Of a DNA stretch of 64,000 bases, positions 52,059 through 60,576 are shown piece after piece. The DNA comes from Mesorhizobium sp. M1E.F.Ca.ET.045.02.1.1 (GTDB taxonomy: Bacteria; Pseudomonadota; Alphaproteobacteria; Rhizobiales; Rhizobiaceae). The position numbers and the translations under genes are program-made. Under the pieces are notes generated by a model. It had not been told where the DNA came from and did no database searches. It saw only the letters and a list, made by a program, of their open reading frames with translations. Numbering within the stretch: the first letter of the stretch is position 1; each line of letters begins with the position of its first letter. The stretch spans positions 4,292,501 through 4,356,500 of the forward strand of contig NZ_CP034447.1 of NCBI RefSeq assembly GCF_003952485.1, read 5' to 3'.

Positions 52059-52160
52059 ATGTCTCCCGAAAGTGGGAACCGGTTTTGGGACAAAGACATG
52101 CATCAAAACAAAGGGTTAAAGCGCGTCGGTCGAATCCGTTTCGACGCGACGCGCTTTAAG
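52059..52160. repeat. Composite palindromic repeat (family A)
   Basis: ATGTCTCCCGAAAGTGGGAACC ... GACAAAGACATGCAT, then AAAGCGCGTCGG ... CGACGCGCTTT. It lies between the LysR gene and the convergent transglycosylase gene. The first module is the variant also found at 15.2 kb, in the opposite orientation. Confidence 0.8.
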
Positions 52161-52192
52161 AGCGCGGCGCCGGCGTCAGCCGCAAGCCGCCG

Positions 52193-52783
52193 TCAGCTGC
52201 CGCACTGCCGTAACTGCGTGACGTAGTCGCGGGCCATCTGGTCAGTGGCGCGCGCGTAGCTTTGCACGCCGGCGTCGCCGCGATTGCCGCGGCCGTAGGC
52301 GCTCCAGCCGAGATAGTAGGCCAGATAGAGATTGTAGGTGTCGTTGCGGGCGACGCCGAATGTGTCGGCGGTCTTGGAATGATACCAGCCGACGAAATCG
52401 ACCGCGTCGGCGAAACGAGAGCGGCGCGCCGCCCAATTGCCGGTTTCCATCTGATATTGCGACCAGGTGCCGTCGAGCGCCTGCGAGTAGCCGGCAGCGC
52501 TGGAGACATGCTTCCAAGGGATGAAGCCCAGCAGCTTGGTCCGCGGTGGGCGGGCGTTGCTCTTGAAGCCGGATTCCTTGCGCACTGTCGCCATCAGCAC
52601 CGGGACGGGAACGCCGTATTTCCGCTCGGTGCGTTCCGCGGCCGACTGCCAGTTGTCGAACCAGCCGTCATTCTGGTCGAAGACGGCGCAAACATTGTTG
52701 ATATGGCTGGGCGCCGTCGCGCAGGCCGAAAGCGCCAGCAGCATGGAGACAGCGACAATTTTACTAAAACTCGACCTACGCAT
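52193..52783 (-). CDS. Lytic transglycosylase-like lipoprotein
   Basis: A 196-residue lipoprotein: signal MRRSSFSKIVAVSMLLALSAC with the lipobox LSAC (Cys21). The SLT-like domain follows, with VRKESGF giving the likely catalytic Glu70, then SAAGYSQALDGTWSQY and a tyrosine-rich YNLYLAYYLGWSAYG. It would be anchored in the outer membrane and cleave peptidoglycan, or bind it. It is shorter than Slt70-type enzymes and closer to the compact transglycosylase lipoproteins. Single gene. Confidence 0.82.
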   Translation of the reverse strand: MRRSSFSKIVAVSMLLALSACATAPSHINNVCAVFDQNDGWFDNWQSAAERTERKYGVPVPVLMATVRKESGFKSNARPPRTKLLGFIPWKHVSSAAGYSQALDGTWSQYQMETGNWAARRSRFADAVDFVGWYHSKTADTFGVARNDTYNLYLAYYLGWSAYGRGNRGDAGVQSYARATDQMARDYVTQLRQCGS

Positions 52784-52987
52784 TGGAAGACGAATAGGCC
52801 GAAATCATAAAAGGAGTCTTGCCAGCTTCCTTAACGCCGGCCGGAGGCAGGTCGTTCTTGGTGATATCAATATTTCGACTATATGCGTCGTATTCCTTTC
52901 CAATGATTTTGAAAAATGCCGCCTTGGCTAAAATCACGCCGGCAAATGACGAATTCCTGACAGCCGCCGTTTCGCGTCGGCGCTCTG
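52784..52987. other. Intergenic region between transglycosylase and mttB-like genes
   Basis: No gene is seen. It is AT-richer than the flanks around 52870-52930 and probably holds the divergent promoters; no clear boxes. Confidence 0.4.
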
Positions 52988-54535
52988 ATGCGCTGCATGA
53001 CGGAACCTAGACGAAAACGCGGCGCCGAGCGGACCGGCAACAGGGGGCCCGCCGCCATTCCCCAACTGCCGCAGCGGCGCGTGGTCAATCCCTACCCGCC
53101 GATGGCGGTGCTTTCGGCCGACCAGATCGAGGCCATCCACCAGGCATCGATGCATATCCTGGAAAATTTCGGCATCGAGGTGATGAGCCCGCGGGCGCTG
53201 GCGCTGTTCGAGCGCGCCGGCGCCAGGGTCGATCGCGGCTCGATGAATGTGCGCGTCGATCGCGGCATGGTCGAGGAGGCGCTGAAGACGACGCGCACCA
53301 GCTACACGCTCACCCCACGCAACTCGGCCCGCGACATCCATCTCGGCGGCAACACCATCAACTTCACGCTGGTCGCCGGGCCGCCCAATGTGCACGACAT
53401 GGAACGCGGCCGCCGCGCCGGCAATCTCGCCGACTATTGCGATCTCGTCCGGCTGGCGCAGCATTTCAACTGCATCCACATGCTCGGCAACCAGGTCTGC
53501 GCGCCGATCGAGCTTCCGGCGAACTCGCGCCATCTCGACACCTATTTCGCCAATCTGACGCTGACCGACAAATGCTTCCACGTCTCGGCGATCGGCCGGG
53601 GCAGGGCGCTGGACGGCATCGAGATGATGGCCATCTCACGCGGACTGACGCTCGAGCAGATGAGCGAGGATCCGGGCATCGCGACGATCATTTCCGTCAA
53701 CTCGCCGCGCCGCTTCGACGAGATGATGGCCGAAGGGTTGATGACCATGGCCGAGTTCGGTCAGTCGGTGGCGGTGACGCCGTTCACGCTGATGGGGGCG
53801 ATGAGTCCGGTGACGCTTGCCGGTGCGCTGGCGCAGCAGAATGCCGAGGCGCTGTTCGGAATCGTGCTGACGCAGCTTGTGCGCCCCGGCGCGCCGGTGA
53901 TGTACGGCGCCTTCACCTCCAATGTCGACATGAAGTCCGGCGCGCCGGCTTTCGGCACGCCGGAAAACACCAAAGCCAACATCGCCTCCGGGCAATTGGC
54001 GCGTCGCTATAATCTGCCGTACCGGACGACGCCCGGCTCGGCCTCCAATGCCGCCGACGCGCAAGGCGCCTATGAGACGCTGATGGCGCTGTGGGGCGCA
54101 GTGCTCGGCCACGGCAATCTCGTCTACCACGCTGCCGGCTGGCAGGAAGGCGGGCTGACGGCGTCGTTCGAGAAGCTCATCATCGACGTCGAGATGATCC
54201 AGCATATGATGGAATTCCTGCGGCCGATCGTGGTCGATGAGGCAGAGCTTGCGGTCGAGGCGCTGGGCGCGGTGCCGACCGGGGGTCACTTCTTCGGTGA
54301 GCCGCATACGCTGGAGCGCTACGCAACCGCCTTCTATCAGCCCATGCTTTCCAACTGGCGGAACTACGAAGCATGGCAGGAGGCCGGCGCGCTCGACGCT
54401 ACGGCGCGCGCGACGCGGCTCTGGAAAAAGGCGCTGGAGGAATATGTCCAGCCGGCCATGGACCCCGCCGTGCGCGAGGCGCTCGAAGCCTATGTCGCAC
54501 GCCGCAAGGAAGCGATCGGGCAGGGCGAGCCGTGA
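52988..54535 (+). CDS. MttB-family methyltransferase (trimethylamine methyltransferase-like), without pyrrolysine
   Basis: A 515-residue TIM-barrel methyltransferase of the MttB superfamily (VMSPRALALFERAGARVDRGS; NFTLVAGPPNVHDMERGR; GAMSPVTLAGALAQQNAEALFGIVLTQL). There is no in-frame TAG, so it is not a pyrrolysine enzyme; non-Pyl relatives demethylate glycine betaine and similar quaternary amines. The following gene is a dimethylglycine-dehydrogenase-like flavoprotein, making a two-step demethylation plausible. No corrinoid protein is encoded nearby. The start at 52988 or 52997 lacks a strong box. Confidence 0.82.
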   Translation: MRCMTEPRRKRGAERTGNRGPAAIPQLPQRRVVNPYPPMAVLSADQIEAIHQASMHILENFGIEVMSPRALALFERAGARVDRGSMNVRVDRGMVEEALKTTRTSYTLTPRNSARDIHLGGNTINFTLVAGPPNVHDMERGRRAGNLADYCDLVRLAQHFNCIHMLGNQVCAPIELPANSRHLDTYFANLTLTDKCFHVSAIGRGRALDGIEMMAISRGLTLEQMSEDPGIATIISVNSPRRFDEMMAEGLMTMAEFGQSVAVTPFTLMGAMSPVTLAGALAQQNAEALFGIVLTQLVRPGAPVMYGAFTSNVDMKSGAPAFGTPENTKANIASGQLARRYNLPYRTTPGSASNAADAQGAYETLMALWGAVLGHGNLVYHAAGWQEGGLTASFEKLIIDVEMIQHMMEFLRPIVVDEAELAVEALGAVPTGGHFFGEPHTLERYATAFYQPMLSNWRNYEAWQEAGALDATARATRLWKKALEEYVQPAMDPAVREALEAYVARRKEAIGQGEP

Positions 54536-54550
54536 TGGTTTTGGAACGCT

Positions 54551-54680
54551 GGCGCAGCCCCTCATCCGCCTGCCGGCACCTTCTCCCCGTGAAGGACGGG
54601 GAGAAGGGACAAGCTCCGACGCTGACGCCCCCCTCTCCCCGTTCTTCACGGGGAGAGGGTAAGGGTGAGGGGCAGCGCCG
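54551..54680. repeat. Inverted pair of family C repeats
   Basis: The arms GGCGCAGCCCCTCATCC ... CTTCTCCCCGTGAAG and CTTCACGGGGAGAGGG ... GTGAGGGGCAGCGCC form a long inverted repeat between the methyltransferase and flavoprotein genes. Confidence 0.85.
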
Positions 54681-54757
54681 ACTTTTGCGGAGAGACAACT
54701 GCCTCCCATTCTGAATCCGCTCACCAATCCAACTCACTGAACCAACGAGAAGAACCC

Positions 54758-57199
54758 ATGAAATCGCATGCAAAGGTCGTGGTCATCGGGGGCGGTGTCG
54801 TCGGATGCTCGGTGCTGTTCCATCTCGCCCGCCACGGTTGGACCGATGTCGTGCTTCTGGAGCGCGACGAGCTGACCTCGGGCTCGACCTGGCATGCGGC
54901 CGGCGGCATGCACACCATCAATGGCGACCCCAACGTCGCCAAGCTGCAGAAATACACGATCTCGCTCTACAAGGAGATCGAGGAGCTTTCCGGCCAGGCG
55001 ACGGGCGTGCACCTCACCGGCGGCGTGCTTTTGGCGGCGACCGAGGCGCGGCTCGACTGGCTGCGCGGCGTCGTTTCGAAAGGGCGCTATCTCGGCATCG
55101 ACCTCGAGGTGATCTCGGCAAAGGAAGCGGCCGAACTGATGCCGCTCCTCGATCCAAAGCAATTCGTCGGCGCGGTGCGCAACAAGGAGGACGGCCATCT
55201 CGACCCGTCGGGCGTGACGCATGCCTATGCCAAGGCGGCGCGGAAACTGGGCGCCGAGGTGGAGCGTTTCACCAAGGTCGAGGACATCGTGCGCCGGCCT
55301 GACGGCTTGTGGCGCGTCATCACCAACAAGGGCGAGGTGATCGCTGAGCATGTCGTCAATGCCGGCGGGCTGTGGGCGCGCGAGGTCGGCCGCATGGTTG
55401 GGCTCGAGCTGCCGGTGCTGGCGATGGAACACATGTACCTGATCACCGAGGACATGCCGGAGGTCGCCGACTGGAACAAGAAGACCGGTACCGAGATCAT
55501 CCACGCGGTCGATTTCGACGGCGAGCTCTATCTGCGCCAGGAGCGCGGCGGCATGCTGATGGGCACCTATGAAAAGGCGAACAAGGTCTGGTCCGAATTC
55601 TCCACACCTTGGAATTTCGGCCATGAGCTGCTGGAGCCGGATATCGACCGAATCGCGCCGTCGCTGGAAGTCGGCTTCCGCCATTTTCCAGCCTTCCAGA
55701 ACACGGGCATCAAGCAGATCATCAATGGCCCGTTCACCTTTGCACCGGACGGCAATCCGCTGGTCGGCCCGGTGCGCGGCCTGCCGGGCTTCTGGGTCGC
55801 CTGCGGCGTCATGGCGGGCTTTTCTCAAGGGGGCGGCGTTGGCCTCGCGCTCTCCAACTGGATGATCGAAGGCGATCCCGGCGCCGATATCTGGGCGATG
55901 GACGTCGCACGCTATGGCGACTGGGCGACGATGGCCTACACCAATGCCAAGGTGCGCGAGAATTACTCGCGGCGCTTCTCGATCCGCTTCCCGAATGAAG
56001 AGCTGCCCGCGGGGCGTCCACTGAAGACGACGCCTCTCTACGACACGCTGTCGGCCAAGGGTGCGCAATGGGGCGTGGCCTATGGGCTGGAAGTGCCGCT
56101 CTGGTATGCGCCCGAAGGCGTCAAGGACGAGTTCTCTTGGCGACGCTCGAGCGACTTCGACCATGTCGCAAGCGAGGTCGCTGCCGTTCGCAACGGCGTC
56201 GGCCTGTCGGAGATTTCGAGCTTCGCCAAATACAAGGTCTCGGGCGAGGGCGCCGCGGCCTGGCTGGACCACGTGCTCGCCTGCAAATTACCCAAGCCTG
56301 GCCGCATGACGCTGGCGCCGATGCTGAAGGAAGATGGCAAGCTGATCGGCGATTTCACGCTTGCCAATGTCGGCGCCCCCAATACCAACAGCAACGAATG
56401 GTTCATCGCCGGCTCCGGCATAGCCGAGCAGTACCATATGCGCTGCTTCGAGGCGCATCTGCCCAAGGACGGCTCGGTGCGCATCGAGGCGCTGGGGCAG
56501 AAGCTCGCCGGCCTTGCCATCGCAGGCCCGAAGGCGAGGGAGATGCTGGCCAAAGTCACCCGCACCGATGTCTCCAACGCCGCGTTCCCGTTCATGGCGG
56601 TTGCGAGGATGGATATCGGCATGGCGCCCTGCCTGGTCGGCCGCGTCAGCTATACCGGCGATCTCGGCTACGAGATCTGGGTGGCACCGGAATATCAGCG
56701 TGCCGCGTACCAGGCGCTGATGGCAGCAGGCGAGGAATTCGGCATCGGCCTGTTCGGCTCGCGCGCGCTCAATGCGCTCAGGCTCGAAAAGAACTATGGC
56801 TCATGGGCGCGTGAATACCGGCCGATTTATGGGCCGCTGGAGGCCGGACTCGACCGGTTCGTCGCCTATGGCAAGGAGGTTGACTTCATCGGCAAGGAAG
56901 CAGCGCTCATCGAGCGCAAGCAAGGCGGCAAGCTGAGGCTGCGCGCCTTCATCGTCGAGGCAGACGATGCCGATGTCATCGGCGACGAGGCGATATGGCA
57001 TGATGGCGCCGTGCGCGGCTGGGTCACCTCGGGCGGCTACGCCCACCATTCGAAGAAGTCGGTTGCCATGGGCTACGTACCGAAGGAGATCGCCGACAGA
57101 CCGGACGGCTTCGAGATCGAGATCCTCGGCAAGCGCCATGCGGCGCGCGTCCAGACCGCGCCGCTGTTCGATGCCAATTTCGAGCGGATGCGCGCCTGA
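54758..57199 (+). CDS. FAD-dependent demethylase with GcvT domain (dimethylglycine/sarcosine dehydrogenase-like)
   Basis: An 813-residue enzyme. The N-terminal dinucleotide fold is VVVIGGGVVGCSVLFHLARHG, and STWHAAGG (His46) is the usual site of covalent FAD attachment in dimethylglycine dehydrogenase. The C-terminal half is a GcvT/aminomethyltransferase fold that passes the methyl carbon to tetrahydrofolate (YTGDLGYEIWVAPEYQRAAYQALMAAGEEFG). The start at 54758 follows GAGAAGAA. With the upstream MttB-like gene it suggests stepwise removal of methyl groups from betaines or methylamines, feeding one-carbon metabolism. Confidence 0.88.
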   Translation: MKSHAKVVVIGGGVVGCSVLFHLARHGWTDVVLLERDELTSGSTWHAAGGMHTINGDPNVAKLQKYTISLYKEIEELSGQATGVHLTGGVLLAATEARLDWLRGVVSKGRYLGIDLEVISAKEAAELMPLLDPKQFVGAVRNKEDGHLDPSGVTHAYAKAARKLGAEVERFTKVEDIVRRPDGLWRVITNKGEVIAEHVVNAGGLWAREVGRMVGLELPVLAMEHMYLITEDMPEVADWNKKTGTEIIHAVDFDGELYLRQERGGMLMGTYEKANKVWSEFSTPWNFGHELLEPDIDRIAPSLEVGFRHFPAFQNTGIKQIINGPFTFAPDGNPLVGPVRGLPGFWVACGVMAGFSQGGGVGLALSNWMIEGDPGADIWAMDVARYGDWATMAYTNAKVRENYSRRFSIRFPNEELPAGRPLKTTPLYDTLSAKGAQWGVAYGLEVPLWYAPEGVKDEFSWRRSSDFDHVASEVAAVRNGVGLSEISSFAKYKVSGEGAAAWLDHVLACKLPKPGRMTLAPMLKEDGKLIGDFTLANVGAPNTNSNEWFIAGSGIAEQYHMRCFEAHLPKDGSVRIEALGQKLAGLAIAGPKAREMLAKVTRTDVSNAAFPFMAVARMDIGMAPCLVGRVSYTGDLGYEIWVAPEYQRAAYQALMAAGEEFGIGLFGSRALNALRLEKNYGSWAREYRPIYGPLEAGLDRFVAYGKEVDFIGKEAALIERKQGGKLRLRAFIVEADDADVIGDEAIWHDGAVRGWVTSGGYAHHSKKSVAMGYVPKEIADRPDGFEIEILGKRHAARVQTAPLFDANFERMRA

Positions 57200-57223
57200 A
57201 CCAGGCGCGGATGTCTAGGCAGA

Positions 57224-57616
57224 TCAGGCACTGCGGCGGTTGTCCAGCGCGAAGGCGCCGGGGCCGGCGAAGATCAGATAGAGGAAGATGAAGCAGAACG
57301 AGATCGCCGCGTCGCCGCCGTTGTTGACCGGAAAGAAGTCGCGCGGCATGTGCGCCATGAAATAGGCGATCGCCATTTCTCCGGCGAGAAGGAAGGCGAC
57401 CGGGCGGGTGAAAAGGCCAAGGGCCAGCAGGATGCCGCCGGCGAATTCGAGAATGGCGGCAGCCGTCGTCAGCCCGGTGAGGGCATGCGGCTCGGCGCTG
57501 ATCGGGAAGTTGAACAGCTTCTGTGAGCCATGTTCGATGAACTGCAAGGCGGTCATGGTGCGGAGTGCGCCCAGAGCCTGCGGTCGGTATTGGGCAAGGC
57601 CTTCGAAAAGCTTCAT
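57224..57616 (-). CDS. DoxX-family membrane protein
   Basis: A 130-residue protein with four hydrophobic spans and the DoxX pattern (LQFIEHGSQKLFNFP; EFAGGILLALGLFTRPVAFLLAGEMAIAYFMAHMPRDF). Inner membrane. The function of the family is poorly known; some members link to thiol or quinone redox. The start at 57616 is conventional. It is convergent with the flavoprotein gene and probably unrelated to it. Confidence 0.88.
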   Translation of the reverse strand: MKLFEGLAQYRPQALGALRTMTALQFIEHGSQKLFNFPISAEPHALTGLTTAAAILEFAGGILLALGLFTRPVAFLLAGEMAIAYFMAHMPRDFFPVNNGGDAAISFCFIFLYLIFAGPGAFALDNRRSA

Positions 57617-57815
57617 CTAAAACTCCATTTTACCCCTCGCGACTGGCCATAAGTTATCGTGCGACAATGGACCACTCACTTCCCTCCGCCTGCCGTCAAC
57701 ATTCGGTGAGTGGCATGGTTTCATCGGTCTGGTGCGCTCTCGCAATAGTTGCAATTGTCTCCCTGTGGTTGTATTGATATTCGGATACACCAAACCATGC
57801 GGGAATCCCTTTGCC

Positions 57816-58304
57816 ATGAAAAAAGTCGCCATCAGCCTATTCGCACTCCTTGCAGGCACGAGCTTCGCCATGGCCGGCGACGCGGGCTGCGATTCCTTCA
57901 AATGGCCGGTCACGCGAGAGCAGGCTCTGTTTCCGGCGGCGCCAGCCGCGCAGTCCGGCGCTACGCTAGCGGTCGGGCAAGCGGTGGATTTCTCGCTCGC
58001 AGCGGTCGACGTGGTCAGCTTTGAAGTGCCGCCGCAACGTGCACCGGCAGCCGGCACGTTCGGCGCGACTGCAAGCGTGACCGTGCCGCCTGAAGGCGAG
58101 CTCCAGTTCAGCCTGTCCGATGAGGCCTGGATCGATATCGTGCAGGACGGCCATGCCGTGAAGTCGGCGGGTTTCAGCGGCGTGAAGACCTGCCCGGGCA
58201 TTCGCAAGAGCGTACGCTTCAAGCTGTCCGCCGGTCCGGCCACGGTGCAGCTCAGCGGCGCGAAGACGCCCGACCTCAAAGTGGCGGTGCTGACGCCGGA
58301 GTGA
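57816..58304 (+). CDS. Exported protein of unknown function
   Basis: A 162-residue protein with a signal peptide (MKKVAISLFALLAGTSFAMA) ending about residue 20. The mature part is beta-rich, with two Cys (AGCDSFKWPVT and KTCPGIRKS) that could form a disulfide. I do not recognise the family. The start at 57816 matches the signal peptide, but its ribosome binding site is weak. It is a single gene. Confidence 0.75.
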   Translation: MKKVAISLFALLAGTSFAMAGDAGCDSFKWPVTREQALFPAAPAAQSGATLAVGQAVDFSLAAVDVVSFEVPPQRAPAAGTFGATASVTVPPEGELQFSLSDEAWIDIVQDGHAVKSAGFSGVKTCPGIRKSVRFKLSAGPATVQLSGAKTPDLKVAVLTPE

Positions 58305-58400
58305 CACCTGGGAGGGCCAGCGCCGGCGGGACAAGCGCCCCCTCTGTTCTGTCTATCCTTCGCGGTAATTGTGGAGGGTGGACCGCACGTCTTCCCACGA

Positions 58401-58540
58401 GGGGCAGGGCAATCGCACATGGCGCTCCCCCACTCCGTCTCGGCTTCGCCGAGCCACCTCTCCCCCATGTTCATGGGAGAGGTGGCCGCGCAGCGGCCGG
58501 AGTGGGGGACTGTCGCCGCCATATGCGATTGTCCCGCCCC
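58401..58540. repeat. Nested inverted repeat element (family D, cloverleaf-like)
   Basis: The outer arms GGGGCAGGGCAATCGCA (58401-58417) and TGCGATTGTCCCGCCCC (58524-58540) pair with two mismatches. Inside, TCCCCCACTCCG pairs with CGGAGTGGGGGA. Inside that are three small hairpins: CGGCTTCGCCG, CCACCTCTCCC/GGGAGAGGTGG and GCCGC-GCA-GCGGC. It lies between two convergent genes. Confidence 0.8.
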
Positions 58541-58558
58541 CAGGAGACATCGGCAATT

Positions 58559-59335
58559 CTACCGCACGGGTGCCAGCAGCGCGAAATGCGCGCCCTGCGA
58601 GTCCTGGCACTGGACGACCCACTGCGCGCTGGGCACTTCCATCGGCCCCATCAGGACCTTGCCGCCATTGTCGGTGACGCGCTTGGCGGCGGCATCGATG
58701 GCGTCGACGTTGAAATAGAACTGCCAGACCGGGACCGGGATCTGCGGCGGCTTGTTCATCATGCCGCCGCCGGACTCAGGTCCGGCGCCGAACGTCTGGT
58801 AGATGCCCATCTCGCCCATGTCGAACTGACCGGCGCTCTCCCAGCCGAACTGGCTTGAATAGAAGTCGAACGCCGCCTTCCTGTCCGAGGTGTAAAGCTC
58901 GTGCCAGCCGACATGGCCAAGCGTGGTGGCCGGCACCGGCGGCTGGGCAGGCTGGTTGGGCTGCAGGAACATGAAGGTCGCGCCCTGCGGGTCGGCAACG
59001 ACGGCGAAGCGGCCGACGCCAGGGATGTCGTCCGGTGCGCGGTGGACGGAGCCGCCCGCATCCTGCAGCGCCTTCGTCGAGGCGTCGACGTCCTTGGTAT
59101 AGATATAGCCCAGCCAGGTCGGCGGCATGCCCATCTTGGCGGCGTCTTCCGGCATCGTCATCAGCCCGCCGACGCCGCGCATGCTGGAGTTCATAACGAT
59201 GTAGCGGGGCATGCCCGGCGCCTTGTCGAAGGGCTCGGCCCTCCAGCCGACGACGGCGGTGTAGAAGGCCTCGGCGGCATCGAGGTCGGTGGTCATCAGT
59301 TCGTACCAGAAGAAGGGTTTTGGGGGATTCGGCAT
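58559..59335 (-). CDS. VOC (glyoxalase/bleomycin-resistance fold) protein with two domains
   Basis: A 258-residue protein with two glyoxalase-fold repeats (FFWYELMTTDLDAAEAFYTAVVGW and GWHELYTSDRKAAFDFYSSQFGW), each with the beta-alpha-beta-beta-beta pattern. The metal-type His/Glu positions are only partly present. It is cytosolic. The start at 59335 has a GGAGA box; a longer frame upstream would be translated repeat sequence. The substrate is unknown. Confidence 0.85.
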   Translation of the reverse strand: MPNPPKPFFWYELMTTDLDAAEAFYTAVVGWRAEPFDKAPGMPRYIVMNSSMRGVGGLMTMPEDAAKMGMPPTWLGYIYTKDVDASTKALQDAGGSVHRAPDDIPGVGRFAVVADPQGATFMFLQPNQPAQPPVPATTLGHVGWHELYTSDRKAAFDFYSSQFGWESAGQFDMGEMGIYQTFGAGPESGGGMMNKPPQIPVPVWQFYFNVDAIDAAAKRVTDNGGKVLMGPMEVPSAQWVVQCQDSQGAHFALLAPVR

Positions 59336-59446
59336 GGTCGGTCTCCTCACCGGTTCAGGCAGCGATCGCGCTTCGATCCATCCTAGGACGATCTCGGCGA
59401 CAGAAATCCGACATCTGGACCAGAAATCGAGGACGGCAAGGCGCCA

Positions 59447-59661
59447 ATGCATGTCGCCCAAAAGTGCACAGCGGCTTTGGGAGCACGACATGCATCAAAC
59501 AAATGCATGTCGCCCAAAAATGCGCAGCGGTTTTGGGAGCACGACATGCATCGAACAAATGCATATCGCCCGAAAGTGCGCAGCGGTTTTGGGAGAACGA
59601 CATGCATCGAACAAAGACCTAAAGCTCGTCGCCTGAATCCGTTCTGCGCGACGCGCTTTAG
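59447..59661. repeat. Tandem array of three family A modules plus terminal hairpin
   Basis: Three 49-base palindromic units start at 59447, 59503 and 59559 (exact 56-base period), each ATGCAT[G/A]TCGCCC ... ACATGCAT with a seven-base linker (CAAACAA/CGAACAA). They are followed by an AAAGCTCGTCG ... CGACGCGCTTTA hairpin (59621-59660). It lies between the divergent VOC and ChaC-like genes. Confidence 0.9.
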
Positions 59662-59736
59662 AGCCCGCGATCTTGCGCGTCCGGCGGTTTTCGACTTTGC
59701 TGAAGTCAAAGAGGGGCCCTGTTTCCATTGCGTCGA

Positions 59737-60462
59737 ATGTCGCTCACGCCCGAGCTTGTCGCTCTGTGCCACCGGGAGGAGATCGATCCCGGCCCGAGCG
59801 GGGAATGGACACAGTTGAACGACGACGATTTCCGCGCGCTTGCCTTGCGCCTGTCGGGCGAAGCGGACGCGGGGCCGCTCTGGGTGTTCGCCTATGGCTC
59901 GCTGATCTGGAAGCCGGCCTTCGAATCGGTCGAGCAGCGGCGCGCCTCGGCCTATGGCTGGCATCGCTCCTTCTGCCTGGACCTGGTGCGCTGGAGGGGC
60001 AGCGCCGCGCAGCCTGGCCTGATGATGGCGCTGGAACGGGGCGGGCGCTGCGAAGGCGTCATTTATCGTCTGCCCGAGGGCGAGAAGCCGGCCCAGATCG
60101 AAAGATTGCTGCGGCGTGAGATCGACGATCACGAGGCCGTCAGCTCGGTCAGATGGGTCCCGGTACGCACGGCGCAAGGATCGTTGCGGGCGCTGGGCTT
60201 CTGGGTCGGCGTGACCGGCAGGGGCACATCTCTCGGGCAGCCGCTGGAGAAGGTGGCATGGGTGCTAGCGCGCGCGTGCGGCCATGTCGGTTCCGGCGCA
60301 GAGTATCTCCACAACACCGTCAGTCATCTGGAAGCGTTCGGCATCCGTGACCGCAATCTGTGGCGGCTGCAGGAACTGGTCGCCGATGAGATCAGGTCGA
60401 TCCATGGCCACAGGATCGCAAGCAGCGAGCCGTCGGAGACAGCAGTTGCCGCTATAATATGA
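59737..60462 (+). CDS. chaC: Gamma-glutamylcyclotransferase, ChaC-like
   Basis: A 241-residue enzyme of the ChaC family, which breaks down glutathione to 5-oxoproline and Cys-Gly. The substrate loop YGSLIWKP is at residues 53-60, and the family segments RRASAYGWHRSFCL, LMMALERGGRCEGVIYRLP and the conserved Glu in the later REIDDHEA/VLARACGHVGSGAEYL region are present. The start at 59737 (MSLTPEL) is an ATG; a TTG nine bases upstream is also in frame. It is cytosolic. Confidence 0.88.
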   Translation: MSLTPELVALCHREEIDPGPSGEWTQLNDDDFRALALRLSGEADAGPLWVFAYGSLIWKPAFESVEQRRASAYGWHRSFCLDLVRWRGSAAQPGLMMALERGGRCEGVIYRLPEGEKPAQIERLLRREIDDHEAVSSVRWVPVRTAQGSLRALGFWVGVTGRGTSLGQPLEKVAWVLARACGHVGSGAEYLHNTVSHLEAFGIRDRNLWRLQELVADEIRSIHGHRIASSEPSETAVAAII

Positions 60463-60474
60463 CAACAACTGTCA
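60460..60474. promoter_or_regulatory. Candidate operator upstream of preT
   Basis: TGACA-ACAAC-TGTCA is an inverted repeat about 100 bases before preT. It starts at the chaC stop codon. It may control the pyrimidine degradation genes. Confidence 0.35.
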
Positions 60475-60576
60475 AGTTTTTATCTAGCCATTACAGCGAC
60501 TTGGCTGAAAATTGACCAATTGATAAAAAAACAAAACGTGCTAGCCTTCCCCAAAACGAAAACAAAGGGAACTGGA

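Noticed and set aside
52988..54535. Pyrrolysine-containing MttB
   Set aside because: No in-frame TAG is present across the gene, and no pyrrolysine synthesis or tRNA genes are in the window.
58559..59491. VOC protein extended upstream to 59491
   Set aside because: The added residues are encoded by the tandem repeat array; the ATG at 59335 has a good ribosome binding site and matches the fold start.
59447..59610. Short CRISPR-like array
   Set aside because: Only three units, palindromic throughout, separated by seven-base linkers that are nearly the same; there are no spacers and no cas genes. It is a REP-type array.
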